The notes under the pieces were generated by a model that worked only from the letters and a program-made list of their open reading frames with translations, was not told where the DNA came from and did no database searches. Of a stretch of 64,000 bases of DNA, positions 34,010 to 43,632 are shown piece after piece (positions within the stretch are counted from its first letter, which is position 1; each line of letters begins with the position of its first letter). A program made the translations under genes and the position numbers. Source of the stretch: JBOEGW01 sp050633625 (lineage in GTDB: Bacteria; Pseudomonadota; Alphaproteobacteria; Rhodobacterales; Rhodobacteraceae); the NCBI GenBank assembly GCA_050633625.1, contig JBOEGW010000006.1, positions 274,512 to 338,511 on the forward strand, given 5' to 3'.

Positions 34010-34979
34010 TGGGGGGTCCGTTCATGGCCATGTCGCGCGCCATTTTCAGCGCCGCGATTAAGGAAGTTGGATCAGCGCGCCCGGTGCCCGCAATATCAAA
34101 GGCCGTGCCGTGATCCGGCGAGGTGCGCACGAAAGGCAGGCCGAGTGTGACGTTTACCCCGCCTGCAAAATCAATTGTCTTGATCGGGATCAAGGCTTGG
34201 TCATGATACATGCACACAGCGACATCATAGGTCTTGCGCGCGCCCGCGTGAAACATGGTGTCTGCTGGCAGCGGGCCAAAAACGGCCATGCCTTCTGCGC
34301 GCAAATCCGCGACAAGCGGGGCGATCCACTCAAGCTCCTCACGCCCCATTGCGCCCCCTTCGCCCGCGTGTGGGTTTAGCCCGGCGACGGCGATCCGCGC
34401 ATTCGCGATGCCTTGCGCGGCCAAAGCGCTATGGGTGATACGGATGGTTTTGCGCAACTGGGCGCGGGTCAGCGTTTTGGGCACATCCCTGATGGGAATA
34501 TGAATTGTTGCAGGCACCACGCGCAGCTCAGGGCAGGCCAACATCATCACCACATCCTCAACGCCCGCCAAATGCGCGAGAAATTCCGTATGGCCGGGAA
34601 AGGCAAAATTCGCCCCGTCCTTCAGCGCCTTTTTGTTGATCGGGCAGGTGGTGAGCGCGCCCGCGTCGCCGCTCATAACGAGCGCAACACCTTCACGGAT
34701 CGCCTCGACAACATGGGGCGCATGGGCCGGGTTCGGGGTGCCAAACACCTGTGGCGCCCCAAAGTCGCGGGCCAAAACGGGCAGGCCTTGTGACATCATA
34801 GCGCCAGCATCGGCGGGGCGATGGATGACGCTGACGGGACCGGGAATATGGCTCGGATCGCCAATGACGAAAAAGGTCATGTCGGACTTGAGCGCCGCCC
34901 ATGCGCGCGCCGCCACCTCGGGGCCAATCCCGGCAGGCTCCCCGATGCTCAACGCGATTGGGGCGGTCTCGTGCCGCAT
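33996..34979 (-). CDS. pdxA: 4-hydroxythreonine-4-phosphate dehydrogenase
   Basis: 327 residues. SIGEPAGIGPEV at the start, the metal-binding His residues in FPGHTEFLAHLAG and CMYHDQALIPIKTIDF, and the VRTSPDHGTAFDIAGTG end block identify PdxA. It oxidises 4-phosphohydroxy-threonine in pyridoxal phosphate synthesis. Overlaps the surA stop by one base. Confidence 0.96.
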   Translation of the reverse strand: MRHETAPIALSIGEPAGIGPEVAARAWAALKSDMTFFVIGDPSHIPGPVSVIHRPADAGAMMSQGLPVLARDFGAPQVFGTPNPAHAPHVVEAIREGVALVMSGDAGALTTCPINKKALKDGANFAFPGHTEFLAHLAGVEDVVMMLACPELRVVPATIHIPIRDVPKTLTRAQLRKTIRITHSALAAQGIANARIAVAGLNPHAGEGGAMGREELEWIAPLVADLRAEGMAVFGPLPADTMFHAGARKTYDVAVCMYHDQALIPIKTIDFAGGVNVTLGLPFVRTSPDHGTAFDIAGTGRADPTSLIAALKMARDMAMNGPPNDSD

Positions 34980-36247
34980 TATTTCAGGTATTCGATATGC
35001 GCATCGGCGCGCAGCTCGACAAGAAAGTCATTCGCCAAAGCGCCAATCCGTTGATCGCGAAGCCGGTTGAGTATCTGCTCGCGAGTCATGGATTTTGGCA
35101 GGTCATTGCGCCGGTTGCAAAGCATCAAGAACACGAGCGATTGCCCGCTGGCGGAGGTCAGCGCTGTGGAGACCTCGCCGGGGTCAAGCTTTGCCAGTTC
35201 CGCGCGATACGCCGTGGGCACAAGTCCCGCTGCCACTTCTTCGCGCACCAGCATCTCTTGGGGCAGGCCGCGCGCCACAGGGTAAAGATCGTTGCAGCTG
35301 TCCACCTCGCCGCGCAGTTTGGTGGCGGCGGCAAGGGTCGCTTCGCTGCGTCCACCGGGCATCAAGAACGCCGCATATTCAACAAGTGTTCCCGATTTTG
35401 CCGAAGTCACCCGATCCCGGTCGCGCAGGAAATAGACCGAAACACCATCCTCGGTGTCAATCGGGCGCGAGGTTTGCCCCGCCTTGAGGCCGCGCACAGC
35501 CGCGCCGATTTCGGGCGGCAATGCCTGCAAATCAATCCAGTCGCGCTCGCCTGCCTGAAGGCGTGACGGGGCAACCGAAAACCGTTTCGCGGCATTGGCG
35601 AATTCACTTGCATCGTTGATTTTGCGCAGCCGGTCAGCGCGCGCGCGCGAGGCTTTGCGGCTTGCGTCATTGGGGGCGGGGAGGGTGATCTCGGTCAGCA
35701 ACAGCTTGTCGCCTTGCACCGGATCCGCTTCCGCAAAAGCGCGCTCCACTTCCAATTTGGTGACGTTGACCTGCGGAATAAACCGCGCGCGCGCCACTTC
35801 GCGCCATGTCAGCCCGGCGGAAACGAAATCGCGGAATGTTTCCGCAGCAATCCCGCCTTGGGCGATGAATTTCAGGAAGGTTTCCGCGTCCAGCCCGCCG
35901 CGCGCCGCGAATTCTTCCATTCCCGCTTGCAAAGCTTCCGGGGTGATCGAGATGCCCATCCGCTCTGCAACGCCATTTTGCAGGGATTCGGTGATCAGCT
36001 GTTCTTCGGCAATTTTCGCAACGTCGCCGGGGGCGCGCAACAGGCGCAAAAAGGCAATCCGCTGTGAGCGCTCATAGGCGGAGATCGCCGCATCATCGAC
36101 CCGGATCACCGGGGCATAGAGGTTTTGGGCGAGGCCCGCTTGTGGCGTGGCCGTCACGCTTAGGGCCAGCGCCAAGAAGGAGGCCGATGCCAGGGCGCGC
36201 AGGCCGGATTTTGGGGTTTTGGGCTGTTTGAAAGTCATCCGTGTCAT
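34979..36247 (-). CDS. surA: SurA-like periplasmic peptidyl-prolyl isomerase
   Basis: About 422 residues. A signal peptide ends near AGLAQ, then SurA_N (RVDDAAISAYERSQR), and a parvulin-type domain (about 180-300) with GERDWIDLQALPPEIGAAV. A second, less clear domain follows. It assists outer-membrane protein folding. Start is uncertain: ATGs at 36277 (+10 residues), 36247 and 36238 all precede the signal peptide; 36247 is chosen for its AAGGCAGAGCGG leader. It heads surA-pdxA-rsmA, but no lptD lies before it. Confidence 0.88.
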   Translation of the reverse strand: MTRMTFKQPKTPKSGLRALASASFLALALSVTATPQAGLAQNLYAPVIRVDDAAISAYERSQRIAFLRLLRAPGDVAKIAEEQLITESLQNGVAERMGISITPEALQAGMEEFAARGGLDAETFLKFIAQGGIAAETFRDFVSAGLTWREVARARFIPQVNVTKLEVERAFAEADPVQGDKLLLTEITLPAPNDASRKASRARADRLRKINDASEFANAAKRFSVAPSRLQAGERDWIDLQALPPEIGAAVRGLKAGQTSRPIDTEDGVSVYFLRDRDRVTSAKSGTLVEYAAFLMPGGRSEATLAAATKLRGEVDSCNDLYPVARGLPQEMLVREEVAAGLVPTAYRAELAKLDPGEVSTALTSASGQSLVFLMLCNRRNDLPKSMTREQILNRLRDQRIGALANDFLVELRADAHIEYLK

Positions 36248-36556
36248 CGCGCCGCTCTGCCTTGTTTTCTGCGTCATTGTCCCGAGCCAAGCCGGGCGCC
36301 GGGGTTGCTGCCCCAATCTCAGGGCTACATTAGTCTATGGCGAGTTGTGGTGCGAGGGAAAATCGCTGCAAATAGGCCCCTTGGGCGCATTTTTGCACCG
36401 AGCTGCGCGCGCAATGGCACCAAATCTGACCGAAATCGGCCTCACCTCCACCAAATATAGCTGGGGGCTGGCGCGCCGCGAATCCCAAAGGCGGATCATT
36501 GCTGGTCATCTGCGCCACGCAAAGATAGGCTGAGCGCAACGCTAAAGGAGCCTGAA

Positions 36557-38032
36557 ATGACCGACGTAATTCACCCAAGTTTTGAAGCCCTTGATCTTGA
36601 CGTTCTGGCGCAGCGCGAAGGGCGCGTTGCGTTGCTTTCGGAAGGGCCGGAGCGCAACACCAAAGGGTCGCGGCGGCTGAACCGGCTGACGCGCGGGGCG
36701 ATGGATCGACTTTTGGCCTCTGAGGCATTCGAAAAGCTGAAGGTCGGCGGGTCCATCACAATGGCTTGGCCCACGGGCATGGTCTGCGAGGCGATCGAAG
36801 TGATCAAGGTGCCGCGCCGCCTGACGCCATCCGATGCGCGCAAAGTCGGCGCACAGCTTGGCAAAACGCTGCTTGGTAAATCGGTGACTTTGATCGCTGG
36901 CTCCGCCAATAACGTCGATCAAATCGCGCTTGGGGCGATGCTGCGGGCCTATGAGTTTTGCGACCATAAAACCGGCGAAAAAGGCAAGGTTTCTGGCGGG
37001 GCATTGAGCATCATGCATTCCGCCTCTGAGCAAGCGACGGTAGAGCTTGAGGCGGCTGTCGCTGTGGCGAATGGGGTCTTTTTGACGCGCGATTTGGTCA
37101 ATGAACCGTCGAATGTCTTGACCACGACCGAGTTCGCAAACCGCGCGGCGGCGCTCAAATCGCTCGGCGTGAAAATTGAAATCCTCGAAGAGGCGGATCT
37201 CGAAAAGCTCGGAATGGGGGCGCTTTTGGGGGTCGGCCTTGGCTCGGAAACGCCTTCAAAAGTCGTTGTTATGCAATGGCTTAACGGTGAGAAGGACGCA
37301 CCACCACTGGCGCTTGTTGGCAAAGGGGTTGTGTTTGATACAGGCGGCATCAGCCTGAAACCCGCCGCTGGCATGGAAGATATGACCATGGATATGGGCG
37401 GCGCTGGCACTGTGACGGGCGTTATGAAAACCCTCGCCATGCGCGGTGCAAAGGCGAATGTGGTTGGCTTGATTGGGCTTGTCGAAAACATGCCAGACGG
37501 GCGCGCACAACGCCCCGGTGATGTTGTCACCTCCATGAAAGGGGACACAATCGAAGTCATCAATACGGATGCCGAAGGGCGGCTCGTTTTGTGCGATGTG
37601 ATGTGGTACGCGCAACAGCGGTTTAAGCCCGCGGGCATGATTGATCTGGCGACTTTGACGGGGGCTGTGATCATCGGGTTGGGGCACGAAAACACTGGGG
37701 TGTTTTCCAATGACGATGACTTTTGCAAAGGCTTCTTGAAGGCGGCCGAGGCGGAAGAAGAGGGCGCGTGGCGTTTGCCGCTTGGGGCGGCTTATGACAA
37801 GCAAATCGAAAGCCGGATTGCCGATATGAAGAACGTCGGCGGGCGGCCTGCTGGGTCCATCACGGCGGCGCAATTCTTGTTGCGATTTGTCGCAAAAGGC
37901 ACGCCTTGGATTCACCTAGATATCGCCGGTACGGCGACAGCAAAGTCCGGCACGCCGCTGTCGCCCAAAGGGGCAACAGGGTGGGGCGTGCGGGCGCTTG
38001 ACCGTTTGGTACGCGACAATTTTGAAGGCTAA
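36557..38032 (+). CDS. pepA: Leucyl aminopeptidase
   Basis: 491 residues, full length. The metal-binding stretch is VGKGVVFDTGGISLKPAAGM (about 254-273), with the active-site block NTDAEGRLVLCDVM after it. It is an M17 dinuclear metallopeptidase that removes N-terminal residues, and in some bacteria binds DNA too. ATG follows AAAGGAGCCTGAA. It is divergent from surA, and holC follows after six bases. Confidence 0.96.
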   Translation: MTDVIHPSFEALDLDVLAQREGRVALLSEGPERNTKGSRRLNRLTRGAMDRLLASEAFEKLKVGGSITMAWPTGMVCEAIEVIKVPRRLTPSDARKVGAQLGKTLLGKSVTLIAGSANNVDQIALGAMLRAYEFCDHKTGEKGKVSGGALSIMHSASEQATVELEAAVAVANGVFLTRDLVNEPSNVLTTTEFANRAAALKSLGVKIEILEEADLEKLGMGALLGVGLGSETPSKVVVMQWLNGEKDAPPLALVGKGVVFDTGGISLKPAAGMEDMTMDMGGAGTVTGVMKTLAMRGAKANVVGLIGLVENMPDGRAQRPGDVVTSMKGDTIEVINTDAEGRLVLCDVMWYAQQRFKPAGMIDLATLTGAVIIGLGHENTGVFSNDDDFCKGFLKAAEAEEEGAWRLPLGAAYDKQIESRIADMKNVGGRPAGSITAAQFLLRFVAKGTPWIHLDIAGTATAKSGTPLSPKGATGWGVRALDRLVRDNFEG

Positions 38033-38038
38033 GGCGTT

Positions 38039-38509
38039 ATGTCTGAAGCCTTTTTCTACCACATGACCGAGACGCCGCTTGAGGTGACCTTGCCCATATT
38101 GCTGAGCAAGGCGCGCGGCGCGGGCTGGGAGGTTGTTGTGCGCGCGCTCAGTGAGGATCGGCTCAGATGGCTTGATGAACGGCTTTGGCTCGACCCGGTT
38201 GACGGCTTTTTGCCGCATGGGATTGCGGGCGGGCCGCATGATGCGGATCAGCCGATTTTGCTCACAACGCAAAGCCAGATCGCTGGGTGTTTGGTCTCGG
38301 TGGATGGGGCGGCGGTGCAGGCCGATGAGGTGGCCGCGACGCAGCGCACAATGGTGTTGTTTGACGGCAATCATGAAGGCGCAGTCGAGGCGGCGCGCAA
38401 CCAGTGGCGCAGCCTCACAAGCGCTGGGATCAAGGCGAAATACTGGAGCCAGGAAACGGGGCGCTGGGAGCTAAAGGCCGAAAGCGGGGCGCTCAACGGG
38501 TCAGAATAA
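38039..38509 (+). CDS. holC: DNA polymerase III chi subunit
   Basis: 156 residues. FYHMTETPLEVTLPILLSKA at the start and PILLTTQSQ are typical of alphaproteobacterial chi. It links the clamp loader to SSB. It follows pepA by six bases, an old arrangement in proteobacteria. Its end overlaps the convergent protease gene by 17 bases. Confidence 0.9.
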   Translation: MSEAFFYHMTETPLEVTLPILLSKARGAGWEVVVRALSEDRLRWLDERLWLDPVDGFLPHGIAGGPHDADQPILLTTQSQIAGCLVSVDGAAVQADEVAATQRTMVLFDGNHEGAVEAARNQWRSLTSAGIKAKYWSQETGRWELKAESGALNGSE

Positions 38510-39080
38510 GCGTGTCGCGCGCCATTTCGACGCTCTTGAAACGACTGAGGTAATCCATCCCCAAGAGCGGATCGTCCAGCGCTCCCTCGTTCACGTAGAT
38601 CAGCACATTGCGATCAATAATGTCGCCAAGGCGGATTTCGCGCACCCGCGCGGGCGCCGTGGCGACTTCGCCGTTCGCGGTCATGGCGCGGTCACTGAAG
38701 GTCAAGCGATCCGGGTCCAGCCCGATCTTGCGGGCCGCCGCCTTGGGCAAAACGATTGAGGATGCGCCGGTGTCCACCAGAAATGGCAAGCTTGTGCCGT
38801 TGACTTCCAGCACCAGATGAAAATGGCCATCCGCGCCGCGTGGCACTTCAATGACGCCAACCCCGGTTTGTGTTTGGCGCGCTGTCAAATCGGCCTGCAT
38901 ATCGTTCCAAAGGCCGAACCCCGCGATAAATCCCACGAAAATCAGCACCCAAATCAAGGATTGCTGCGCTGTTTTTGAGAGGTCTCTACGCCCGGATGCG
39001 AAGAAATATCCGCCCACAACGGCGCCCAAAAGGACGAGGTAAACCAAGCGGCCAAAATCAAAACTGTTCAGATCATTCAT
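38493..39080 (-). CDS. Retropepsin-like aspartic protease (TIGR02281 type)
   Basis: 195 residues. Two N-terminal membrane helices (about 10-28 and 42-58) anchor a protease domain. The catalytic DTGASS (Asp103) and the downstream LLGMDYLSRF give the single-lobe retropepsin pattern, so it must act as a dimer. Substrate is unknown. It is next to marC on the same strand. A seventeen-base overlap at the end with holC is tail-to-tail. Confidence 0.88.
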   Translation of the reverse strand: MNDLNSFDFGRLVYLVLLGAVVGGYFFASGRRDLSKTAQQSLIWVLIFVGFIAGFGLWNDMQADLTARQTQTGVGVIEVPRGADGHFHLVLEVNGTSLPFLVDTGASSIVLPKAAARKIGLDPDRLTFSDRAMTANGEVATAPARVREIRLGDIIDRNVLIYVNEGALDDPLLGMDYLSRFKSVEMARDTLILTR

Positions 39081-39112
39081 GCTGCGAACATAGGGGCGGC
39101 AGGCGGTGGCGT

Positions 39113-39748
39113 CTAGTTGGTGAGCGGCGTAAACACGCCCATATCAATGAAACCATCCAGCACGAATTGCACGGCCAGGGCCGCCAAAAGCATGCCCAAA
39201 AGGCGGGTCAGCACATTGATCCCGGTTTCGCGCAACGCGCGCTCAAGCAAGCCCGCTGACAGGAAAAATCCAGCCACCAGCGCCAGAACCCCAAGCATCA
39301 TGGCAAAGATCGCGCCGGCCTCAAGCGGGCTGTTTGTTTCCCCGACGAGCAGGATCATTGCCGCCATTGAGCCGGGGCCAGCAATCAGCGGCGTGGCGAG
39401 CGGAAACACCGATGGGTCATCGGCAAGGGGGTCGGTTTGTTCGGATTGATCTTTGCGCCGCTGGGTGCGCCGCTCAAACAACATATCAAGCGCTGTGAGG
39501 AACAACAAAAGCCCGCCCGCGATACGAAAAGCGGGCATTGTGATGCCGAAAACGCCCAAGATCGCTTCCCCCACAAGGCCAAACGCTGTGAGCAAAACCG
39601 CAGCCACCAAGACCGCGCGCAGGGCAATGGCACGCCGCGAGGAACGATCAGCGCCAGGGGTCATCGCAAGGAACAACGGCGTCAAGCCGATTGGGTCAAT
39701 CACGACAAAAAGCGTTACAAACGCCGGGATCAAAAGCTCTGCTGTCAT
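39113..39748 (-). CDS. MarC family membrane protein
   Basis: 211 residues with six membrane helices. FVVIDPIGLTPLFLAMTPG and PLIAGPGSMAAMILLVGE are the two halves of the MarC repeat. Transport or stress roles have been suggested for the family, but none is firmly shown. It lies 32 bases upstream of the protease gene in the same direction. Confidence 0.9.
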   Translation of the reverse strand: MTAELLIPAFVTLFVVIDPIGLTPLFLAMTPGADRSSRRAIALRAVLVAAVLLTAFGLVGEAILGVFGITMPAFRIAGGLLLFLTALDMLFERRTQRRKDQSEQTDPLADDPSVFPLATPLIAGPGSMAAMILLVGETNSPLEAGAIFAMMLGVLALVAGFFLSAGLLERALRETGINVLTRLLGMLLAALAVQFVLDGFIDMGVFTPLTN

Positions 39749-39811
39749 GCGCGCAAGCCTGTCAGAGGTTGGGGCCTGTGTAAAGGTAATGTTTTACGCG
39801 AAGTTTGCGCC

Positions 39812-41782
39812 TTAACCATTTGCTTTATCAAAATTTTCTTGCGCCTTAACCCAAAGCGCCTCGGCGCGTTCCAGCGCCTCTTCAACCTCTGCACTTTTCT
39901 TTTGCCACTTGGTGATTTCCTCCGCACGCCCCCCTTCATAGAGCTTGGGATCGGCGAGGCGCGCGGCGAGCTTTTCGCGCATGTCCTCAAGGGTCGCCAC
40001 GCGCTCTTCGGCCTTGCGCAGCGCGGCGCGCAGCGCGAGAACTGTGTCGCGATCAGCGCGATGGGCTTTGGGCTTTTCGGCGGCTGGCACAGGGGCGACG
40101 GGCGCGGGCGCTGGCACGTCTTTGGGCGCAGCGGATGGCGCATCTTTGTTGTTTTTACCCTTGGTTTTGTGGCCTGTTTTGCCGCCGGATTTCTTGCTTT
40201 TTGCGCCTGATTTTGCGCCTTGCGCGCCGCTCAAGAGCAAGCTGCGATAGGCGTCAAGATCTTCCTCAAACGGGGCGACCGCGCCATCTTTCACAATCCA
40301 CAATCGGTCCGCCACCAGCGACAACAGGTGCATGTCATGGCTGACCAGAACAACGGCGCCAGAATAGGCCGTCAGGGCTTCCACGAGGGCTTCGCGGCTT
40401 TCCATATCGAGGTGGTTTGTCGGCTCATCCAAAATCAACAAATGCGGAGCGTCAATTGTCGCGATCAAGAGCGTCAGGCGCGCTTTTTGCCCGCCCGACA
40501 GCCGCCCGACCTCAGTGTCCGCTTGATCCACGCTTAGACCAAACCCCGCAAGCCTTGCGCGCAGTTTTGCAGGGGTTTCATGGGGGCGCAGCGTGCGCAG
40601 ATGGTCAATCGGGGTTTCGTCAGGAAACAATTCGTCCATCTGGTGCTGGGCGAAATAGCCGATCCGCAGCTTTGACGACGAGGTGATCGTGCCCGCCATG
40701 GGCGCAAGCCGCCCGGCGATCAGTTTGGAAAGCGTTGACTTGCCCTGTCCATTTTGCCCGAGCAACGCGATACGGTCGTCTTGGTCAATGCGCAGGCTCA
40801 ACCCTTTGAGCACGGGCGTGCCGTCATAGCCGACAATCGCGCTTTCCATATTGACGATTGGGGGCGAAAGCTCCTCAGGCTCCGGGAAGGAAAACCGGCG
40901 CAAGGCGGCCTCTTGCGGCGATGTGGTGAGGGTGATTTTTTCGATCATTTTCAGGCGTGATTGCGCCTGTTTAGCCTTGCTTGCCTTGGCGCGAAACCGA
41001 TCGACAAAACTTTGCAGATGTTCGCGGCGTGCGGCGGCTTTGCGGTTTTCGGCGTCGGCTACGGCCAAGCGGGCCGCGCGGGTTTGCGCAAAGGTGTCGT
41101 AGTTGCCTGTGTAAAGTGTGAGCTTTTTGTCTTCGAGGTGCAAAATCGCGCCAACTGCCCGGTTGAGCAGCCCGCGATCGTGCGAAATGACCAACACAGT
41201 ATGGGGATAACGCATCAGATAGGTTTCCAGCCACAGCGCGCCTTCAAGGTCGAGGTAGTTGGTTGGCTCATCGAGCAGCAGCAAATCAGGCTCGGAAAAC
41301 AGCACAGCCGCAAGCGCCACGCGCATCCGCCAACCGCCGGAAAAATCGGAGCAGGGCCGATAGTGATCGGGGTCATCAAACCCAAGCCCCTTTAGGATCG
41401 AGGCGGCGCGCGCTTCGGCTGACCAGGCATCAATATCCGCAAGCCGCATTTGGATTTCACCGATGCGGTTTGGGTCACTCGCGGTTTCGCTTTCCAGCAT
41501 CAAGGCGGCGCGCTCGGTATCGGCCGCCAGAACCGTGTCGAGCAAAGTCACCTCAGAGGAGGGCACCTCCTGCGCCACACCGCCAATACGCGCGCCGCGC
41601 GGCACGGAAATATCGCCGGTTTCCAGCCCCAGTTCGCCCCGGATCAGGCCAAAAAGCGTGGATTTTCCTGTGCCATTGCGCCCCACAACGCCAACTTTAT
41701 GGCCCGTGGGAATCAGGGCGGTTGCATGGTCGATCAGCGGGCGGCCTTCGACGGAATAAGAGATGTCATCGAGTTTGAGCAT
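39812..41782 (-). CDS. ABC-F family ATPase (Uup/YheS type)
   Basis: 656 residues with two ABC domains. Walker A: GRNGTGKST in the first and GQNGQGKST in the second; signatures DFSGGWRMR and RLSGGQKAR; Walker B LLLLDEPTNYLD and LLILDEPTNHLD. No membrane helices, so this is a ribosome-acting ABC-F protein. A basic Lys/Gly/Ala linker (about 530-590, KSGAKSKKSGGKTGHKTKG) precedes a C-terminal coiled coil. The start is at 41782; upstream frame to 41881 lacks similarity. Confidence 0.94.
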   Translation of the reverse strand: MLKLDDISYSVEGRPLIDHATALIPTGHKVGVVGRNGTGKSTLFGLIRGELGLETGDISVPRGARIGGVAQEVPSSEVTLLDTVLAADTERAALMLESETASDPNRIGEIQMRLADIDAWSAEARAASILKGLGFDDPDHYRPCSDFSGGWRMRVALAAVLFSEPDLLLLDEPTNYLDLEGALWLETYLMRYPHTVLVISHDRGLLNRAVGAILHLEDKKLTLYTGNYDTFAQTRAARLAVADAENRKAAARREHLQSFVDRFRAKASKAKQAQSRLKMIEKITLTTSPQEAALRRFSFPEPEELSPPIVNMESAIVGYDGTPVLKGLSLRIDQDDRIALLGQNGQGKSTLSKLIAGRLAPMAGTITSSSKLRIGYFAQHQMDELFPDETPIDHLRTLRPHETPAKLRARLAGFGLSVDQADTEVGRLSGGQKARLTLLIATIDAPHLLILDEPTNHLDMESREALVEALTAYSGAVVLVSHDMHLLSLVADRLWIVKDGAVAPFEEDLDAYRSLLLSGAQGAKSGAKSKKSGGKTGHKTKGKNNKDAPSAAPKDVPAPAPVAPVPAAEKPKAHRADRDTVLALRAALRKAEERVATLEDMREKLAARLADPKLYEGGRAEEITKWQKKSAEVEEALERAEALWVKAQENFDKANG

Positions 41783-41941
41783 GGGCTGTCTGTGCCTTGC
41801 TTTGCCGGGCGCGTCAATTGTTTGCGGCGCTGATTTCCGCCGGGGCGGATGCAAAGAGGCTTGAGCGGGGCGCGCGTGCATGGTAGTGGCCCGCGAGTTT
41901 TATCCGAAGGATTGTCCTTCGTCAGACGAAAGAGGACCGAC

Positions 41942-42364
41942 ATGGCCATTCAACGCACTTTCTCGATCATCAAACCAGACGCCACCAAACGCAACCTGAC
42001 GGGCGCGATCAATGCCAAGCTTGAGGCCGCTGGCCTGCGTATCATCGCGCAAAAGCGGATTCACCTCACAGAAGCGCAAGCTGGCGTGTTTTACGGCGTG
42101 CACAAAGAACGCCCTTTCTTCGGTGAGCTTTGCGAATTCATGTCCTCTGAGCCAATCGTTGTTCAAGTTCTGGAAGGCGAAAACGCGATCCTGAAAAACC
42201 GCGAAGTCATGGGCGCAACAAACCCGGAAGAAGCGGCTGAAGGCACAATCCGTAAAGAGTTCGCGCTGTCGATTGGCGAAAATTCGGTGCACGGCTCGGA
42301 CGCAGAAGAAACAGCAGCAGAAGAAATCGCGTATTTCTTCTCCGGTCTTGAGCTTGTTGGCTAA
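41942..42364 (+). CDS. ndk: Nucleoside-diphosphate kinase
   Basis: 140 residues, the standard length. KPDATKRN at the start and the phospho-accepting His in NSVHGSDAEE are intact. It balances nucleoside triphosphates. Start at ATG 41942 with GAGGACCGAC just before. It ends at a good terminator. Confidence 0.97.
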   Translation: MAIQRTFSIIKPDATKRNLTGAINAKLEAAGLRIIAQKRIHLTEAQAGVFYGVHKERPFFGELCEFMSSEPIVVQVLEGENAILKNREVMGATNPEEAAEGTIRKEFALSIGENSVHGSDAEETAAEEIAYFFSGLELVG

Positions 42365-42377
42365 AGATGACGCATAG

Positions 42378-43223
42378 CTAGTCTTGAAGGGCTGCCCGTT
42401 TGGGTGGCCCTTTTTTCATGTGGGACGCAAATTCGGCCCAGATCAATGCTGCCCCGTTCACGTCCTTGCGCAGCGGGCCAAGATACAGCGCCGGGAAATC
42501 GCGAATACCGCCCGGCCAACTGTGGCCATGTTTGGCGAGGGGCAGGGCGCGCGCGGGCGCATCTGCGCCGTTTCGCGCTGCAAAGACAGCCCGGCTCGCC
42601 TCAAGACTCATGACCTCAAGCCCCGCATCAATGCCAGACGGGAGCGTGCCGCCTTCCATGGGCACAAGGGGGTCGTTTTCGCCATGAACAAACACAACCG
42701 GAAGGGGCGGGCCGCGCGCACAGGTCGATTTGAGCGCAAGGGGTAAAGGATGCGCAACGCTGGCGATGCCTCTAAAGAGGTGCGGCTTTGCGCAGGCCAG
42801 CGCAATCACCATTTGCCCGCCCATTGAGAAGCCCACAGCGTAGATTTGTTTTGCGTCAATGGGGGTATGGGTCGCAGACTTTCCAATCAATGCCTGCAAA
42901 AACGCAAAATCATCCCGGCGTCGCATCATACGCGCAGGCGCGGGGCCTGTGTTGATATTCCAAACCCCCTTCAACCCTTCACCATAAAGCAACGCAAAGC
43001 CGTGACGTTCGGCCAATGTCTCCCACTGCCCGGCGGTGATTTCACGTAGTTTTTCAGGCGTTTGCGAGGAGCCATGCAGCAAGACCACAAGCGGCGCAGG
43101 GGCTTTAACAGAAGCGGGCAGATGCAACAGCCCGCGCCCAGACAACAGGCGCACCTCAATGTCGCGCGCCGCCGCCAGCGCGGGCAAAGCAAAAAGCAAC
43201 AAGACGACACAGAAGCGTTTCAT
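42378..43223 (-). CDS. Secreted PHB-depolymerase/feruloyl-esterase-like hydrolase
   Basis: 281 residues. A signal peptide ends in ALAAARD. VVLLHGSSQTPEK (about 46-58), the nucleophile elbow GFSMGGQM (about 151-158) and VVFVHGENDPLVPMEGG define an LpqC/PHB-depolymerase esterase. The last His is in PLAKHGHSWPGG. Likely substrate is an ester of a secreted or plant-derived polymer; not provable from here. Monocistronic and convergent with ndk. Confidence 0.88.
   Translation of the reverse strand: MKRFCVVLLLFALPALAAARDIEVRLLSGRGLLHLPASVKAPAPLVVLLHGSSQTPEKLREITAGQWETLAERHGFALLYGEGLKGVWNINTGPAPARMMRRRDDFAFLQALIGKSATHTPIDAKQIYAVGFSMGGQMVIALACAKPHLFRGIASVAHPLPLALKSTCARGPPLPVVFVHGENDPLVPMEGGTLPSGIDAGLEVMSLEASRAVFAARNGADAPARALPLAKHGHSWPGGIRDFPALYLGPLRKDVNGAALIWAEFASHMKKGPPKRAALQD
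42387..42416. terminator. Terminator after ndk, inside the end of the opposite gene
   Basis: AAGGGCTGCC (42387-42396) pairs with GGTGGCCCTT (42403-42412) and six T residues follow, counted through 42416. It lies in the last codons of the convergent hydrolase gene, so its sequence must serve both as coding and as a stop signal. Confidence 0.85.
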
Positions 43224-43265
43224 TGTCCCACTGTGGCGGAATTTGGTTAAACCAAGGTGAAGACG

Positions 43266-43592
43266 TTATTTCGGGCGCGGCACGCCGATTTGATCGAGCA
43301 TTTTTTCGATCCCGTGCTCATCGGGTTTGCTCTGGGCGACAAGTGAGTCGAACTTGACGCGCAGCGCGTCCTTTTCGGCCCCCTTGCAATCGGTCCATTT
43401 GCGCCCCTGCAACCCCATCACGAGCGCGTAATAGGCAATAAAATGAGGGCGGTAGCCGGATGCCAATAGCTTTGCATAGCTCGCATCAGCGCCCAGCTTG
43501 CGAAGGGTTTCGGCGTTGCGGATTCCGACTTTTTCATAGACCGCATCGGTCGCTGGCCCAAGGTTGGGCAGGGAGGAAACGGGAGTGGTCAT
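43266..43592 (-). CDS. TfoX C-terminal domain protein
   Basis: 108 residues. LPNLGPATDAVYEKVGIRNA and RKLGADASYAKLLASG match the TfoX_C (helix-hairpin-helix-like) fold. The N-terminal half of TfoX/Sxy is missing, as in many short alphaproteobacterial proteins. Competence involvement is not implied by this part alone. A two-gene group with the 45-residue protein upstream is possible. Confidence 0.88.
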   Translation of the reverse strand: MTTPVSSLPNLGPATDAVYEKVGIRNAETLRKLGADASYAKLLASGYRPHFIAYYALVMGLQGRKWTDCKGAEKDALRVKFDSLVAQSKPDEHGIEKMLDQIGVPRPK

Positions 43593-43632
43593 GGGCGCAG
43601 AATAGCGCGCGCGCCGCTCAGGTCAATCAGCC

